The translations under genes and the position numbers were made by a program. The notes beneath the pieces are model-generated. The model was not told the DNA's origin. It saw only the letters and a list, made by a program, of their open reading frames with translations, and ran no database searches. A stretch of 64,000 nucleotides of DNA from Chamaelirium japonicum (taxonomy: Eukaryota > Streptophyta > Magnoliopsida > Liliales > Melanthiaceae): positions 186,001-250,000 of the forward strand of contig CANTAL010000146.1 in the NCBI GenBank assembly GCA_947650365.1, read 5' to 3'. This document shows positions 1 through 15,685 of this stretch, one piece after another; position 1 is the first letter of the stretch; every line of letters starts with the position of its first letter.

Positions 1-3000
1 GTGCAAATGAATTAGAATGGATCGTACGAATGAATTAGATTGGGTCGTACGAATGAATTAGAATGGATCTTGCGAATGAATTAGAATGGATCGTACGAAT
101 GAATTAGAATGGATACATTCGTGCAAATGAAATAGAATGGATCGTGCGAATGAATTAGAATGGATCGTGCGAATGAATTAGAATGGATCATGCGAATGAA
201 TTAGAATGGATCATGCAAATGAATTAGAATGGATCGTACGAATGAATTAGAATGGATCGTATGAATGAATTAGAATGGATCGTGCGAATGAATTAGAGTG
301 GATAGTACGAATGAATTAGAATGGATCGTATGAATGAATTAGAATGGATCGTACGAATGAATTAGAATGGATCGTGCAAATAAATTAGAATGGATCGTAT
401 GAATGAATTAGAATGGATCATATGAATGAATTATAATGGATCGTACAAATGAATTAGAATGGATCGTGTGAATGAATTAGAATGGATCGTATGAATGAAT
501 TAAAATACATACATTCGTGCGAATGAATTAGAATGGATTGTACGAATGAATTAGAATGGATTGTACGAATAATATAGAATGGATTGTACGAATGAATTTG
601 AATGGATCGTGCGAATGAATTAGAATGGATCGTACGATTGAATTAGAATGGATATATTCTTGCGAATGAATTAGAATGGATCGTACGAATGAATTAAAAT
701 GGATTATACGAATATATTTCAATGGATCGTATGAATGAATTAGAATGGATCGTACGAATGAATCAGAATGGATCATGCGAATGAATTAGAATGGATTGTA
801 TGAATGAATTAGAATATGTACATTCGTGCGAATGAATTAGAATGGATCGTACGAATGAATCAGAATAGATCATACGAATGAATTAGAATGGATCGTGCAA
901 ATGAATTAGAATGGATCATACGAATGAATTAGAATGGTTACATTCTTGTGAATGAATTAGAATCGATTGTACGAATCAATTAGAATAGATCGTACGATTG
1001 AATAAGAATGGATCGTGTGAATGAAAAAAATGGGTCATACGAATGAATTAGAATGGATACATTCATGCGAATGTATTAGAATGGATCGTACGAATGAATT
1101 AGAATGAATCGTACGAATGAATTAGAATGGATCATGCTAATGAATTAGAATGGATCGTACGAATTAATTAGAATGGATACATTCGTGCAAATGAATTAGA
1201 ATGGATCGTATGAATAAATTAGAATAGACCATATGTATGAATTAGATTGGATCATACGAATGAATTAGAATGGATCGTGAGAATGAATTACAATGGATCG
1301 TATGAATGAATTAGAATGGGTACATTCGTGCGAATGAATTAGAATGGATCATACGAATAAATTACAATGGATCGTACGAATGAATTTGAATGGATGTTAC
1401 GAATGAATTAGAATGGATCGTGCGAGTGAATTAGAATGGATCGTATGAATGAATTAGAATAGGTACATTCGTGCGAATGAATTAGAATGGATCATACGAA
1501 TGAATTAAAATGGATCATACGAAGGAATTAGAATGGATCATACGAATGAATTAGAATGGATCATACGAATAAATTAGAATTGATCCTGCGAATGAATTAG
1601 AATGGATACATTCGTGCAAATGAATTAGATTGAATCGTACGAATAAATTAGAATGGATCGTACAAATAAATTAGAATGGATCGTGCGAATGAATTAGAAT
1701 GGATCGTACGAATGAATTATAATGGTTACATTCGTGCGAACGAATTAGAATGGATCGTTCGAATGAATTAGAATGGATAAATTCGGGCGAATGAATTAGA
1801 AAGGATCATACGAATGAATTAGAATGCATCGTGCAAATGAATTAGAATGGATACATTCGTGCGAATGAATTAGAATGGATTGTACAAATGAATTACAATG
1901 GATCGTACGAATGAATTATAATGGATCGTGCGAATGTATTAGAATGGATACATTCATGCGAATGAATTAGAATGGATCGTACAAATGAATTAGAATGGAT
2001 TGTAATAATGAATTAGAATGGATCATGCGAATGAATTAGAATGGATCGTACGAATTAATTAGAATAGGTATATTCATGGAAATGAATTAGAATGGATCGT
2101 ACAAATGAATTAGAATGGATCGTGTGAATGAATTAGAATGGATCGTACAAATGAATTAGAATGGATACATTCGTGCGAATGAATTAGAATGGATCGTACG
2201 AATGAATTAGAATGGATCGTGTGAATGAATTAGAATGGATCGTGCGAATGAATTAGAATGGATCGTACGAATGAATTAGAATGGATACATTCGTGCGAAT
2301 GAATTAGAATGGATCGTACGAATGAATTAAAATGGGTCGTACGAAGGAATAAGAATGGATCATACGAATGAATTAGAATGGATCATACGAATGAATTAGA
2401 ATAGATCGTGCGAATGAGTTAGAATGGATCGTACGAATGAATTAGAATGGATTGTACGAATGACTTAGAATAGATCGTGCGAATGAATTAGAATAAATCG
2501 TATGAATGAATTAGAATGGATACCTTCGTGCGAATGAATTAGAATGGATCGTACGAATGAACTAGAATGTATCGTACGAATGAATTAGAATGGATCGTAC
2601 GAATGAAATAGAATGGATCGTACGAATGAATTAGAATGGATCGAGCAAATGAATTAGAATGGATCGTACGAATGAATTGGAATGGATCGTACGAATGAAT
2701 TGGAATGGATCGTATGAATGAATTAGAATGGATCGTGTGAATGAATTAGAATGAATCATACGAATGAAGTAGAATGGTTACATTCGAGCGAATGAATTAG
2801 AATGGATTGTACGAATGAATTAGAATGGATCGTATGACTGAATTAGAATAGATCGTGCGAATGAATTAGAATGGATCGTACAAATAAATTAGAATGGATA
2901 CATTTGTGTGAATGAATTAGATTGGATCGTATGACTGAATTAGAATGGATCGTACGAATGAATTAGAATGGATCATGCGAACGAATTAGAATGGATCGTA

Positions 3001-6000
3001 CGAATGCATTAGAATAAATCGTACGAATGAATTAGAATGGATCATGTGATTAAATTAGAATGGATCGTACGAATGAATTAGTAAGGATCATACGAATGAA
3101 TTAGAATGGATAGTGCAAATTAATTAGAATGGATCGTACGAATGAATTAGAATGGATACATTCGTGTGAATGAATTAGAATGGAACGTATGAATGAATTA
3201 GAATGGATCGTACGAATGAATTAGAGTGGATCGTGCGAATGAATTAGAATGGATTGTACGAATAAATTAGAATGGATACATTCGAGCGAATAAATTAGAA
3301 TGGATCGTACGAATGAATTAGAATGGATCGTGCGAATGAATTAGAATGGATACATTCATGCGAATGAATTAAAATGGATCGTACGAATGAATCAGAATGG
3401 ATCGTACGAATGAATTAGAATCGATCGTGTGAATGAATTAAAATGAATCGTATGAATGAATTAGAATGGATACATTCGTGCGAATGATTTAGAATGGATT
3501 GTAGGAATGCATTAGAATGAATTGTACGAATGAATTAGAATGGATCATGCAAATAAATTCGAATGGATCGTACGAATGAATTAGAATTGATCGTACGAAT
3601 GAATTAGAATGGATAGTGCGAATGAATTAGAATGGATCGTAAGAATGAATTAGAATGGATCGTACGAATGAATTAGAATGGATCATACGAATGAATTAGA
3701 ATGGATCATGCGAATAAATTGGAATGGATCTTAGGAACGAATTAGAATGGATACATTCGAGCGAATGAATTAGAATGGATCGTACGAATGAATTACAATG
3801 GATCGTGCTAATGAATTAGAATGGATACATTCTTGCGAATGAATTAGAATGGATCATACGAATGAATTAGAGAGGATCGTGCGAATAAATTAGAATGGAT
3901 CGTACGAATGAATTAGAATGGATACATTCGTGCGAATAAATTCGAATGGATCGTACGAATGAATTAGAATGGATCATGCGAATGAGTTAGAATAGATCGT
4001 ACGAATGAATTAGAATGGATACATTCACGCGAATGATTTAGAATGGATCGTAAAAATGAATAAGAATTGATCGTACGAATGAACTAGAATGGATCGTGCG
4101 AATGAATTAGAATGGATCGTATGAATGAATTATAATGGATACAATCGTGCGAATGAATTAGAATGGAACGTACGAATGAATTAGAATGGATCGTATGAAT
4201 GAATTAGAATGGATCGTGTGAATGAATTAGAATGGATCGTACGAATGAATTAAAATGGATACATTCGTGCAAATGAATTAGAATGGATTGTACGAATGAA
4301 TTAGAATAGATCATACGAATGAATTAAAATAGATCATATGAATAATTAGAATGGATCGTACGAATGAATTCGAATGGATCGTGCGAATGAATTAGAATGG
4401 ATCCTACGAATGAATTAGAATATATACATTCGTGCGAATAAATTAGAATATATACATTCGTGCGAATAAATAAGAATGGATCGTACGAATAAATTAGAAT
4501 GGATCATACGAATGAATTAGAATGGATCGTACGAATGAATTAGAAAGGATAATGCGAAAGAATTAGAATGGATATATTCTTGCGAATGAAGTAGAATGGA
4601 TCGCACGAATGGATTATAATGGATCGTACGAATAAATTAGAATGGATCGTGCGAATGAATTAGAATGAGTCATATGAATGAATTAGAATGGATACATTCG
4701 TGCGAATAAATTAGAATGGATCGTACGAATGAATTAGGATGGATTGTTCTACTGAATTAGAATGTATCGTGTGAATTAATTAGAATGGATCGTACGAATG
4801 AATTAGAATAGATCGTGCAAATGAATTATAATGGATCGTATGAATGAATTAGAATGGATACATTCGTGCGAATGAATTAGAATGGATCGTACGAATGAAT
4901 TAGAATGGATTGTACTACTGAATAAGAATAAATCGTACGAATGAATTAAAATGGATCGTACGAATGAATTGGAATGGATCGTGGGAATGAAATAGAATGG
5001 ATACATTCTTGCGAATAAATTAGAATGGATCGTGCGAATGAATTGAGAATTGATCATACGAATGACTTAGAATGGATCATGCAAATAAATTAGAATGGAT
5101 CGTGCGAATGAATAAGAATGGATCGTGCGAATGAATAAGAATGGATCGTACGAATGAATTAGAATAGATACATTCATGCGAATAAATTAGAATGGATCGT
5201 ACGAATGAATTAGAATGGATTATATGAATTAATTAGAATGGATCGTACGAATGAATTAGAATGGATACATTCATGCGAATGAATTAGAATGGATCGAATG
5301 AATGAATTAGAATGGATCGTACGAATAAATTAGAATGGATCGTGCGAATGAATTAGAATCGATCGTGCGAATGAATTAGAATGAATCATACGAATGAATT
5401 AGAATGGATCAAACGAATAAATTAGAATGGATCGTACGAATGAATTAGAATGGATACATTCGTGCGAATGAATTAGAATGGATCGTATGAATGAATTAGA
5501 ATGGATCATACGAATGAACTAGAATGGATCGTACCAATGAATAAGATTGGATCGTACAAATGAATTTGAATGGATATATTCGTGCGAAAGAATTAGAATA
5601 GCTCCTACGAATGAATTAGAATAGATCGTATAAATGAATAAGAATGGTTCTTACGAATGAATTAGAATGGATCATACAAATGAATTACAATGTATCGTAC
5701 AAATGAATTAGAATCGATCGTACGAATGAATTAGAATTGATCATACGATTGAATTAGAATGGATACATTTATGCGAATGAATTAGAATGGATCGTACAAA
5801 TGAATTAGAATGGATCATACAAAAGGATTAGAATAGATCGTGCGAATGAATTAGAATGGATCATTTGAATGAATTAGAATGGATACATTTGTGCGAATGA
5901 ATTAGAATAGATCGTTAGAATGAATTAGAATGGATCCTACGAATGAATTAGAATGGATCATGCGAATGAATTAGAATGGATCGTACGAATGAATTAGAAT

Positions 6001-9000
6001 GGATCATACGAATGAATTAGAATAAATCGTGCAAATAAGTAAGAATGGATCGTACGAATGAATTAGAATGGATACATTCATTCGAATGAATTAGAATGGA
6101 TCGTACGAATGAATTAGAATGGATTGTTCGAATGAATTAGAATGGATCATACGAATGAATTAGAATGGATCGTATGAATGAATTAGAATGGATACATTTG
6201 TGCGAATGAATTAGAATAGATCGTACGAATGAATTAGAATGGATTGTACTACTGAATTAGAATAGATCGTACGAATGAATTAGAATGGATTGTACTACTG
6301 AATTAGAATAGATCGTACGAATAAATTAGAATAGATCGTACGAATGAATAAGAATGGATCGTGCGAATCAATTAGAATGGTTCGTACGAATGAATTAGAA
6401 TGGATATATTCTTGCGAATGAATTAGAATGTATCGTACGAATAAATTAGAATGGATCGTAAGAATGCATTAGAATGGATCTTGCGAATGAATTAGATTGG
6501 TTCGTACGAATAAATTAGAATGGATACATTCGTGCGAATGAATTAGAATGGATTATACGAATGAATTACAATGGATACATTCGTGCGAATGAATTAGAAT
6601 GGATCGTACGAATGATTTAGAATGGATCATACGAATGAATTAGAATGGATCATATGAATGAATTAGAATGGATACATTCGCGCAAATAAATTAGAATGGA
6701 TCGTACGAATGAATTAGAATGGATCGTACGAATGAATTGTAATGGATCGTGCGAATGAATTAGAATGGAACATACGAATAAATTAGAATGGATACATTTC
6801 TGCGAATGTATAAGAATGGACCATACGAATGAATTAGAATGGATCGTACAAATACATTAGAATGAATCGTATGAATGAATTAGAATGGATACATTCGAGG
6901 GAATGAATTAGAATGGATCGTACGAATGAATAAGAATAGATCGTACAAATAAATTAGAATGGATCGTGCTAATGAATTAAAATGGATACATTCATGCGAA
7001 TGAATTAGAATGGATCGTACGAATGAATTAGATTGGATCGTACGAATGAATTAGAATTGATCGTGCAAATGAATTAGAATGGATCGTAGGAATGAATTAG
7101 AATGGATACATTCGTGTGATTGAATTTGAATGGATCGAACGAATTAATTAGAATGGATCGTACGAATGAATTAGAATGGATCGTGCGAATGAATTAGAAT
7201 GGACCGTACCAATGAATTAGAATGGATACATTCGTGCAAATGAATTAGAATGGATCGTAAGAATGAATTAGAATTGATCGTACGAATGAATTAGAATGGA
7301 TCGTGCGAATGAATTAGAATGGATCGTATGAATGAATTAGATGGATATATTCGTGCGAATGAATTAGAATAGATCGTACGAATGAATTAGAATGGATCGT
7401 ATGAATGAATTAGAATGGATCGTGCAAATGAATTAGAATGGATACATTCGGGCAAATGAATTAGAATGGATCGTACGAATGAATTAGAATGGATCGTGCG
7501 AATGAATTAGAATGGATTGTGCGAATGAATTAGAATGGATCGCACGAATGAATTAGAATAGATCATACGAATGAATTTGAATGGATCCTAAGAATGAATT
7601 AGAATGGATCGTGCGAATGAATTAGAATGGATCGTACGAATAAATTAGAATGGATACATTCGTGCGAATGAATTAGAATGGATCGTACCAATGAATTAGA
7701 ATGGATTGTACGAATGAATTAGAATGGATCGTATGAATGAATTAGAATGGATCGTGCGAATGAATTAGAATGGATATATTCATGCGAATGAATTAGAATG
7801 GATCATACGAATGAATTAAAATGGATCATACGAATAAATTAGAATGGATCGTATGAATGAATTAGAATGGATCGTACAAATAAATTAGAATGGATCGTGC
7901 GAATGAATTAAAATGGATCATATGATTAAATTAGATTATAACATTCGTGTGAATGAATTAGAATGGATCGTATGAATGAATTAGAATGGATCGTACGAAT
8001 GAATTAGAATGGATCGTATGAATGAATTAGAATGGTTCGTACGAATGAATTAGAATGGATCGTGCGAATGAATAAGAATGGATCGTACGAATGAATTAGA
8101 ATGGATCATACGAATGAATTAGAATGGATCGTACGAATGACTTAGAATGGATCGTACGAATGAATTAGAATGGAAACATTCTTGCTAAAGAATTAGAATG
8201 GATCGTACGAATAAATTAGAATGGATCGTGCGAATGAATTAGAATGGATCGTACGAATGAATTAGAATGGATACATTCAAGCCAATGAATTAGAATGGAT
8301 CGTATGTATGAATTAGAATGGATCGTTCAAATGAATTAGAATGGATCGTGCGAATGAATTAGAATGGATACATTCGTGCGAATGAATTAGAATGGGTCAT
8401 ACAAATGAATTAGAATGGATCGTACGAATGAATTAGAATGGATCGAGCGAATGAATTACAATGGAACATACAAATGAATTAGAATGGATCGTACGAGTGA
8501 ATTAGAATGGATCGAGCAAATGAATTAGAATGGAGCGTACAAATGAATTAGAATGGATACATTCATGCGAATGAATTAGAATGGATTGAATGAATGAATT
8601 AGAATAGATCGTACGAATGAAATAGAATGGATCGTGCGAATGAATTAGAATCGATCGTGCGAATGAATTAGAATGGATCGTACGAATGAATTAGAATGGA
8701 TCAAACGAATGAATTAGAATGGATCATATGAATGAATTAAAATGGATATATTCGTGTGAATAAATTAGAATGGATCATACGAATGAATTAGAATGGATCG
8801 TATGAATGAAATATAATGGATACATTCGTGCGAAAGAATTAGAATAGCTCCTACGAATGATTAAAATGGATCGTATGAATGAATTAGAATGGTTCTTACG
8901 AATGAATTAGAATGGATCGTACAAATGAATTAGAATGGATCATACAAATGAATTAGAATGGATCGTACAAATGAATTAGAATGGATCGTGCGAATGAATT

Positions 9001-12000
9001 AGAATGGATCGTACGAATAAATTAGAATGGATACATTCGTGCGAATGAATTAGAATCGATCTTACGAATGAATTAGAATGGATCGTACGAATGAATTAGA
9101 ATGGATCATGCGAATGAATTAGAATGGATAGTACGAATGAATTAGAATGGATCATATGAATGAATTAGAATAAATCATGCTAATGAATAATAATGGATCG
9201 TACAAATGAATTAGAATGGATACATTCATGCAAATGAATTAGAATGGATCGTACGAATGAATTGGAATGGATTGTACGAATGAATTAGAATGGATCATAC
9301 GAATGAATTTGAATGGATCGTATGAATGAACTAGAATGGATACATTCTTGTGAATAAATATTAATGGATCGTGCGAATGAATTAGAATGGATCATACGAA
9401 TGAATTAGAATTGATCGTGCGAATGAATTAGAATGGATCGTATGAATGAATTAGAATGGATACATTCGTGCGAATGAATTAGAATGGATCGTATGAATGA
9501 ATTAGAATGGATTGTACTACTGAATTAGAATGGATTGTACGAATGAATAAGAATGGATCGTACGAATGAATAAGAATAGATCGTGCGAATGAATTAGAAT
9601 GGATCGTACGAATGAATTAGAATGGATATATTCTTGTGAATGATTTAGAATGGATCATACGAATGAATTGGAATGGATCGTACGAATGCATTAGAATGGA
9701 TCTTGCGAATGAATTAGAAAGGATCATACAAATAAATTAGAATGGATATATTCATGCGAATGAATTAGAATGGATCGTACGAATGAATTAGAATGGATCA
9801 TACGAATGAATTAGAATGGATACATTCATGCGAATGAATTAGAATGGAATGTACGAATGAATTAGAATGGATAATACGAATGAATTAGAATGGATCGTGC
9901 GAATGAATTAGAATGGATCGTACGAATGAATTAGAATGAATACATTCGTGCGAATGAATTAGAATGGATCGTACAAATGAATTAGAATGGATCGTACGAA
10001 TGAATTAGAATGGATCATGTGAATGAATTAGAATGGATCGTAAAAATGAATTAGAATAGATCGTACATATGAATAAGAATGGATCGTACGAATGAATTAG
10101 AATGGATCGTGCGAATGAATTAGAATGGATCGTACGAATGCATTAGAATGAATCATATGATTGAATTAGAATAGATCATGTGAATGAATTAGAATGGATG
10201 GTATGAATGAATCAGAATGGATAGTGCGAATGAATTAGAATGGATCGTACGAATGAATTAGAATGGATACATTCGAGCGAATAAATTAGAATGGATCGTA
10301 TGAATAAATTAAAATAGATCGTACGAATGAATTAGAATGGATACATTCGTGCGAATGAAATAGAATGCATCGTACGGATGAATTAGAATGGATCTCACGA
10401 ATAAATTAGAATGGATAGTGCGAATGAATTAGAATGGATCGTACAAATGAATTAGAATGGATACATTCATGTGAATGATTTAGAATGGATCGTACGAATG
10501 AATTTGAATGGATCGTATGAATAAATTAGAATGGATCATGCGAATGAATTAGAATAGATCGTACGAATGATTTAGAATGGATATATTCGTGCGAATGAAT
10601 TAGAAAGGATCGTACGAATGAATTAGAATGGATTGTGCGAATGAATTAGAATGAATCATACGAATGAATTAGAATGGATATATTCGTGCGAATGAATTAG
10701 AATGGATCGTACGAATAAACAAGAATCGATCATACGAATGAATTATAATGGATCGTGCGAATGAATTAGAATGGATCGTATGAATGAATTAGAATGGATA
10801 CATTCGTGCGAATGAATCAGAATGGATCATACGAATTAATTAGAATGGATCGTACGAATAAATTTGTACGGATTGTACAAATGAATTAGAATGGATCGTG
10901 CGAATAAATTAGAATGGATCATACGAATGCATTAGAATGATCGTACGTATGAATTAGAGTGGATCATGCGAATAAATTAGAATGGATCGTACGAATGAAT
11001 TAGAATTGATCGTACGAATTAATTAGAATGGATAGTGCGAATGAATTTGAATGGATCGTACGAATAAATTTGAATGCATACAATCGTGCGAATGAATTAG
11101 AATGGATCGTACGAATGAATTAGAATGGATCGTACGAATGAATTAGAATGGATCGTGCGAGTGAATTAGAATGGATCGTACGAATGAATTAGAATGGATC
11201 GTATGAATAAATTAGAATGGATGCATTCGAGCGAATTAATTAGAATGGATCGTACGAATGAATAAGAATGGATCGTACAAATGAATTGAGTGGATCGTGC
11301 TAATGAATTAGAATGAATATATTCATGCGAATGAATTAGAATGGATCGTACGAATGAATTAGAATGGATCGTACGAATGAATTAGAATGGATCATTCGAA
11401 TGAATTAGAATGGATCATGCGAATGAAATAGAATGGATCGTATGAATGAATTAGAATGGATAGTGCGAATGAATTAGAATGGATCGTACGAATGAATTAG
11501 AATGGATACATTCGGCGAATGAATTAGAATAGATCGTACAAATGAATTATAATGGATAGTATGAATGAATTAGAATGGATCATGCGAATGAATTAGATTG
11601 GATACATTCGTGCGAATGAATTAGAATGGATCGTACGAATGAATTAGAATGGATCATATGAATGAATTAGAAAGGATCATGCGATTGAATTAGAATGGAT
11701 CATACGAATGAATTAGAATGGATACATTCGTGCGAATGATTTAGAATGGATTGTACGAATGAATTAGAATGGATCGTATGAATGAATTAGAATGGATCAT
11801 GCAAATGAATTAGAATGGATCGTATGAATGAATTGGAATGGATACATTCGTTCGAATGAATTAGAATGGATCGTACGAATGAATTAGAATGGATCATGCG
11901 AATGAATTAGAATGTATCGTATGAATGAATTAGAATGGATAGTGCGATTGAATTAGAATGGATCGTACGAATGAATTAGAATGGATACATTCGAGCGAAT

Positions 12001-15000
12001 GAATTAGAATGGTTCGTACGAATGAATTAGAATGGATCGTACGAATGAATTAGAATAGATCGTGCGAATGAATTAGACTGGATACATTCGTGTGAATGAA
12101 TTAGAATGGATCGTACGAATGAATTAGAATAGATCATACGAATGAATTAGAAAGGATCCTGCGAATGAATTAGAATGGATTGTACGAATGAATTAGAATG
12201 GATACATTCGTGCGAATGATTTAGAATGGATCGAACGAATGAATTAGAATGGATCGTACGAATGAACTAGAATGGATCGTGCGAATGAACTAGAACGGAT
12301 CGTGCGAACGAATTAGAACGGATCGTGCGAATGAATTAGAATGGATCGTGCGAATGAATTAGAATGGATCGTACGAATGAATTAGAATAGATCGTGCGAA
12401 TAAATTAGAATGGATCGTGCGAATGAATTAGAATGGATCGTACGAATGAATTAGAATTGATACATTCGTGCGAATGAATTAGAATAGATCATACGAATGA
12501 ATTAGAATGGATCGTACGAATTAATTTGAACGGATTGTACGAATGAATTAGAATGGATCGTGCGAATGAATTAGAATGGATCATACGAATGCATTAGAAT
12601 AAATCGTACGAATGAATTAGAATGGATCATGCGAATAAATTCGAATGGATCGTACGAAAGAATTAGAATTGATCGTACAAATGAATTAGAATGGATATTG
12701 CGAATGAATTAGAATGGATCGTACGAATGAATTTGAATGGATACATTCATGCGAATGAATTAGAATGGATCGTACAAATGAATTAGAATGAATCACACAA
12801 ATGAATTAGAATGGATCATGCGAATGAATTAGAATGGATCGTACGAATGAAATAGAATGGATACATTTGAGCGAATGAATTAGAATGGATCATACGAATG
12901 AATTAGAATGGATCGTACAAATAAATTATAATGGATCGTGCTAATGAATTATAATGGATATATTCATGTGAATGAATTAGAATGGATCGTATGAATGAAT
13001 TAGAATGGATCGTACGAATGAATTAGAATGTATCGTGCGAATGAATTAGAATGGATCGTACAAATGAATTAGAATGGATACATTCGTGCAAAGGAATTCG
13101 AATGGATCGAACGAATGAATTAGAATGGATCGTACGAATGAATTAGAATGGAACGTGCGAATGAATTAGAATGGATCGTACGAATGAATTAGAATGGATC
13201 ATAAGAATGAATTAGAATGGATCGTACGAATGAATTAGACTAGATCGTGCGAATGAATTAGAATGGATCGTATGAATGAATTAGAATGGATACATTCGTG
13301 TGAATGAATTAGAATGGATCCTATGAATGAATTAGAATGGATCATACGAATGAATTAGAATGGATCGTGTGAATGAATTAGAATGAATCGTACGAATGAA
13401 TTAGAATGGATACGTTCATACGAATGAATTAGAATGGATCATATGAATAAATTAAAATGGATCGTACGAATGAGTTAGAATGGATCATACAAATGAATTA
13501 GAATGGATCGTACGAATGAATTAGAATGGATCGTTCGACTGAATTAGAATGGATCGTACGAATGAATTTGAATGGATCGTACGAATGAAGTAGAATGGAT
13601 ACATTCGTGCGAATGAATTAGAATGGATTGTACGAATGAATTTGAATGGATCATACGAATGAATTAGAATGGGTCGTACGAATGAATTAGAATGGATCGT
13701 GCGAATGAATTAGAATGCATCGTACGAATGAATTAGAATGGATATATTCATGCGAATGAATTAGAATGGATCGTACGAATGAATTAAAATGGATCATACG
13801 AATAAATTAGAATGGATCGTATAAATGAATTAGAATGGATCGTACGAATGAATTAGAATAGATCATGCAAATGAATTATAATGGATCGTACGTTTGAATT
13901 AGATTATGTACATCCATGCGAATGAATTAGAATGGATCGTACGAATGAATTAGAATGGATCATACGAATGAATAAGAATGGATCGGACGAATGAATTAGA
14001 AGGGTTACATTCATACGAATGAATTAGAATCGATCGTACGAATGAATTAGAATGGATCGTCTGAATGAATTAGAATGGATCGTGCGAATGAATAAGAATG
14101 GATCGTACGAATGAATTAGAATGGATCCTACGAATGAATTAGAATGGATCATACGAATGAATTAGAAAGGATCATATGAATGAATTAGAATGGATCGTGC
14201 GAATGAATTAGAATGGATCATATGAAAGAATTAGAATGGATCGTACGAATGAATTAGAATGGATCATGCGAATGAATTAGAATGGATCATACAAATGAAT
14301 TAGAATGGATACATTCATGCGAATGAATTTGAATGGATCGTACGAATAAATTAGTAAGGATTATACGACTGAATTAGAATGGATCGTACGAATGAATTAG
14401 AATAGATCGTATGAATAAATTAGAATGGATCATACGAATGAATTAGAATGGATACATTTGTGCGAATGAATTTGAACGGATTGTTCGATTGAATTAGAAT
14501 GGATCTTACGAATGAATTAGAATGGATCTTACGAATGAATTAGAATGGATCGTGCGAATGAATTAGAATGGATACATTCGTGGTAATAAATTAGAATGGA
14601 ATATACGAGTGAATTAAAATGGATCGTGCGAATGAATTAGAATGGATCGTATGAATGAGTTAGAATGGATACATTCGTGCGAATGTTTTAGAATGGATCG
14701 TACGAGTGAATTAGAATGGATCATGCGAATAAATTATATCGGATCGTACAAATGAATTAGAATGAATACATTCGTGCGAATGAATTGGAATGGATCGTAC
14801 GAATGAATTAGAATGGATCGTACGAATGAATTAGAATGGATACATTCATTGGAATGAATTAGAATGGATCGTACGAATGAATTAGAATGGATCGTACGAA
14901 TGAATTAAAATGGATTCGTGCAAATGAATTAGAATGGATCATACGAATGAATTAGAATGGATTATACGAATGAATTAGAATGGATCGTGCGAATGAATTA

Positions 15001-15490
15001 GAATGGATCGTACGAATAAATTAGAATGAATACATTGTGCCAATGAATTAGAATGGATCGTACGAATGAATTAGAATTGATCGTACGAATGAATTAGAAT
15101 GGATACATTCGTGCGAATGAATTAGAATGGATCGTACGAATGAATTAGAATGGATATATTCATGCGAATGAATTAGAATGGATCGTACGAAGGAATATGA
15201 ATGGATCATACAATGAATTAGAATGGATCGTGCGAATGAATTAGAATTGATCGTACGAATGAATTAGAATGGATACATTCGTGCGAATGAATTAGAATGG
15301 ATCGTACGATTGAATTAGAATGGATCATACGAATGAATTAGAATAGATCATGCGAATGAATTAGAATGGATTGTACGAATGAATTAGAATGGATGCATTC
15401 GTGCAAATGAATTAGAATGCATCGTACGAATGAATTAGAATGGATCGTGTGAATGAATTATAATGGATTGTACGAATGCATTAGAATGAA
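1..15490 (+). repeat. 23/28-bp satellite array, forward orientation (array 1)
   Basis: This is an uninterrupted tandem minisatellite. An 18-base core GAATGAATTAGAATGGAT is joined by 5-base linkers (CGTAC, CGTGC and CpG-decayed forms CATAC, CGTAT, TGTAC) to make 23-mers, or by ACATTCGTGC-type linkers to make 28-mers. One 28-mer usually follows every three to six 23-mers, giving 97-, 120-, 143- or 166-bp higher-order units; around 11.58-12.2 kb the 120-bp phase is easy to see. Monomers are moderately diverged, with many single-base variants and a few one-base indels. No orientation switch was seen. Segments near 5.26-5.7 and 8.56-8.96 kb share rare variants. The window starts inside the array. 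A centromeric role is inferred from the resemblance to the 23/28-bp centromere satellites of Chionographis japonica. Confidence 0.97.
15482..15490. repeat. 9-bp target site duplication, left copy
   Basis: TAGAATGAA lies directly before the left terminal inverted repeat and is repeated at 16494-16502. With one copy and the element removed, the flanks rejoin into an ordinary satellite monomer of the GCATTAGAATGAATCGTACG type. That variant also occurs uninterrupted at 18161-18178. Confidence 0.9.
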
Positions 15491-15685
15491 CAGAATTTTT
15501 TGAGAAACGGAACTAAAGTTGGGAATTTTTTAATAAACGGAACTAAAGTTGGGAATTTGTCAAAAACGGACTATTACGCCATCTCAAATGGCGTAAAGTC
15601 TTTACGCCATTTGAGATGGCGTAAAACTTTTGGGTTTTTTTATAATGCCGATAATGCCCTCATTTACGCCAACTGAGATGGCGTA
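15491..15685 (+). repeat. Left terminal inverted repeat (195 bp)
   Basis: It begins CAGAATTTTTTGAGAAACGG, whose counterpart at the other end differs at two of the first 22 positions. It then contains a tandem duplication of an ACGGAACTAAAGTTGGGAAT segment (near 15507 and 15538), a 51-bp palindrome, and a block ending in ACTGAGATGGCGTA. The partner arm is 16299-16493. The arms match closely except near positions 23-50 of the arm, where the right end has an AT-rich stretch instead of the first copy of the duplicated segment. Confidence 0.9.
15574..15624. repeat. 51-bp near-perfect palindrome inside left TIR
   Basis: Two facing halves, each built on TTACGCCAT..AAATGGCGTAA, meet at a single asymmetric central base. 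Each half is itself an imperfect palindrome, so the segment could fold as a cruciform or nested hairpin. Further single copies of the ACGCCAT/ATGGCGT motif lie near 15665, 15708 and 16056, and the mirror palindrome is at 16360-16410. The motif is typical of foldback-rich non-autonomous elements. A transposase-binding role is only a guess. Confidence 0.85.

Noticed and set aside
528..776. Open frame of 82 codons rich in RSILIHS-like repeats (also 4803-5057, 27552-27833, 35332-35547, 37329-37610, 39461-39742)
   Set aside because: These frames are translations of the satellite itself, on either strand. They exist where 28-mers or variants happen to skip the TAA of the core. They have no codon signature or upstream signals and end at ordinary monomers.
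1..15490. Human-type satellite II/III (GGAAT-based) DNA
   Set aside because: GAATGGAT looks similar locally, but the period is 23/28 bp with a constant 18-base core, and the window contains a plant chromovirus remnant and a MULE-type element.
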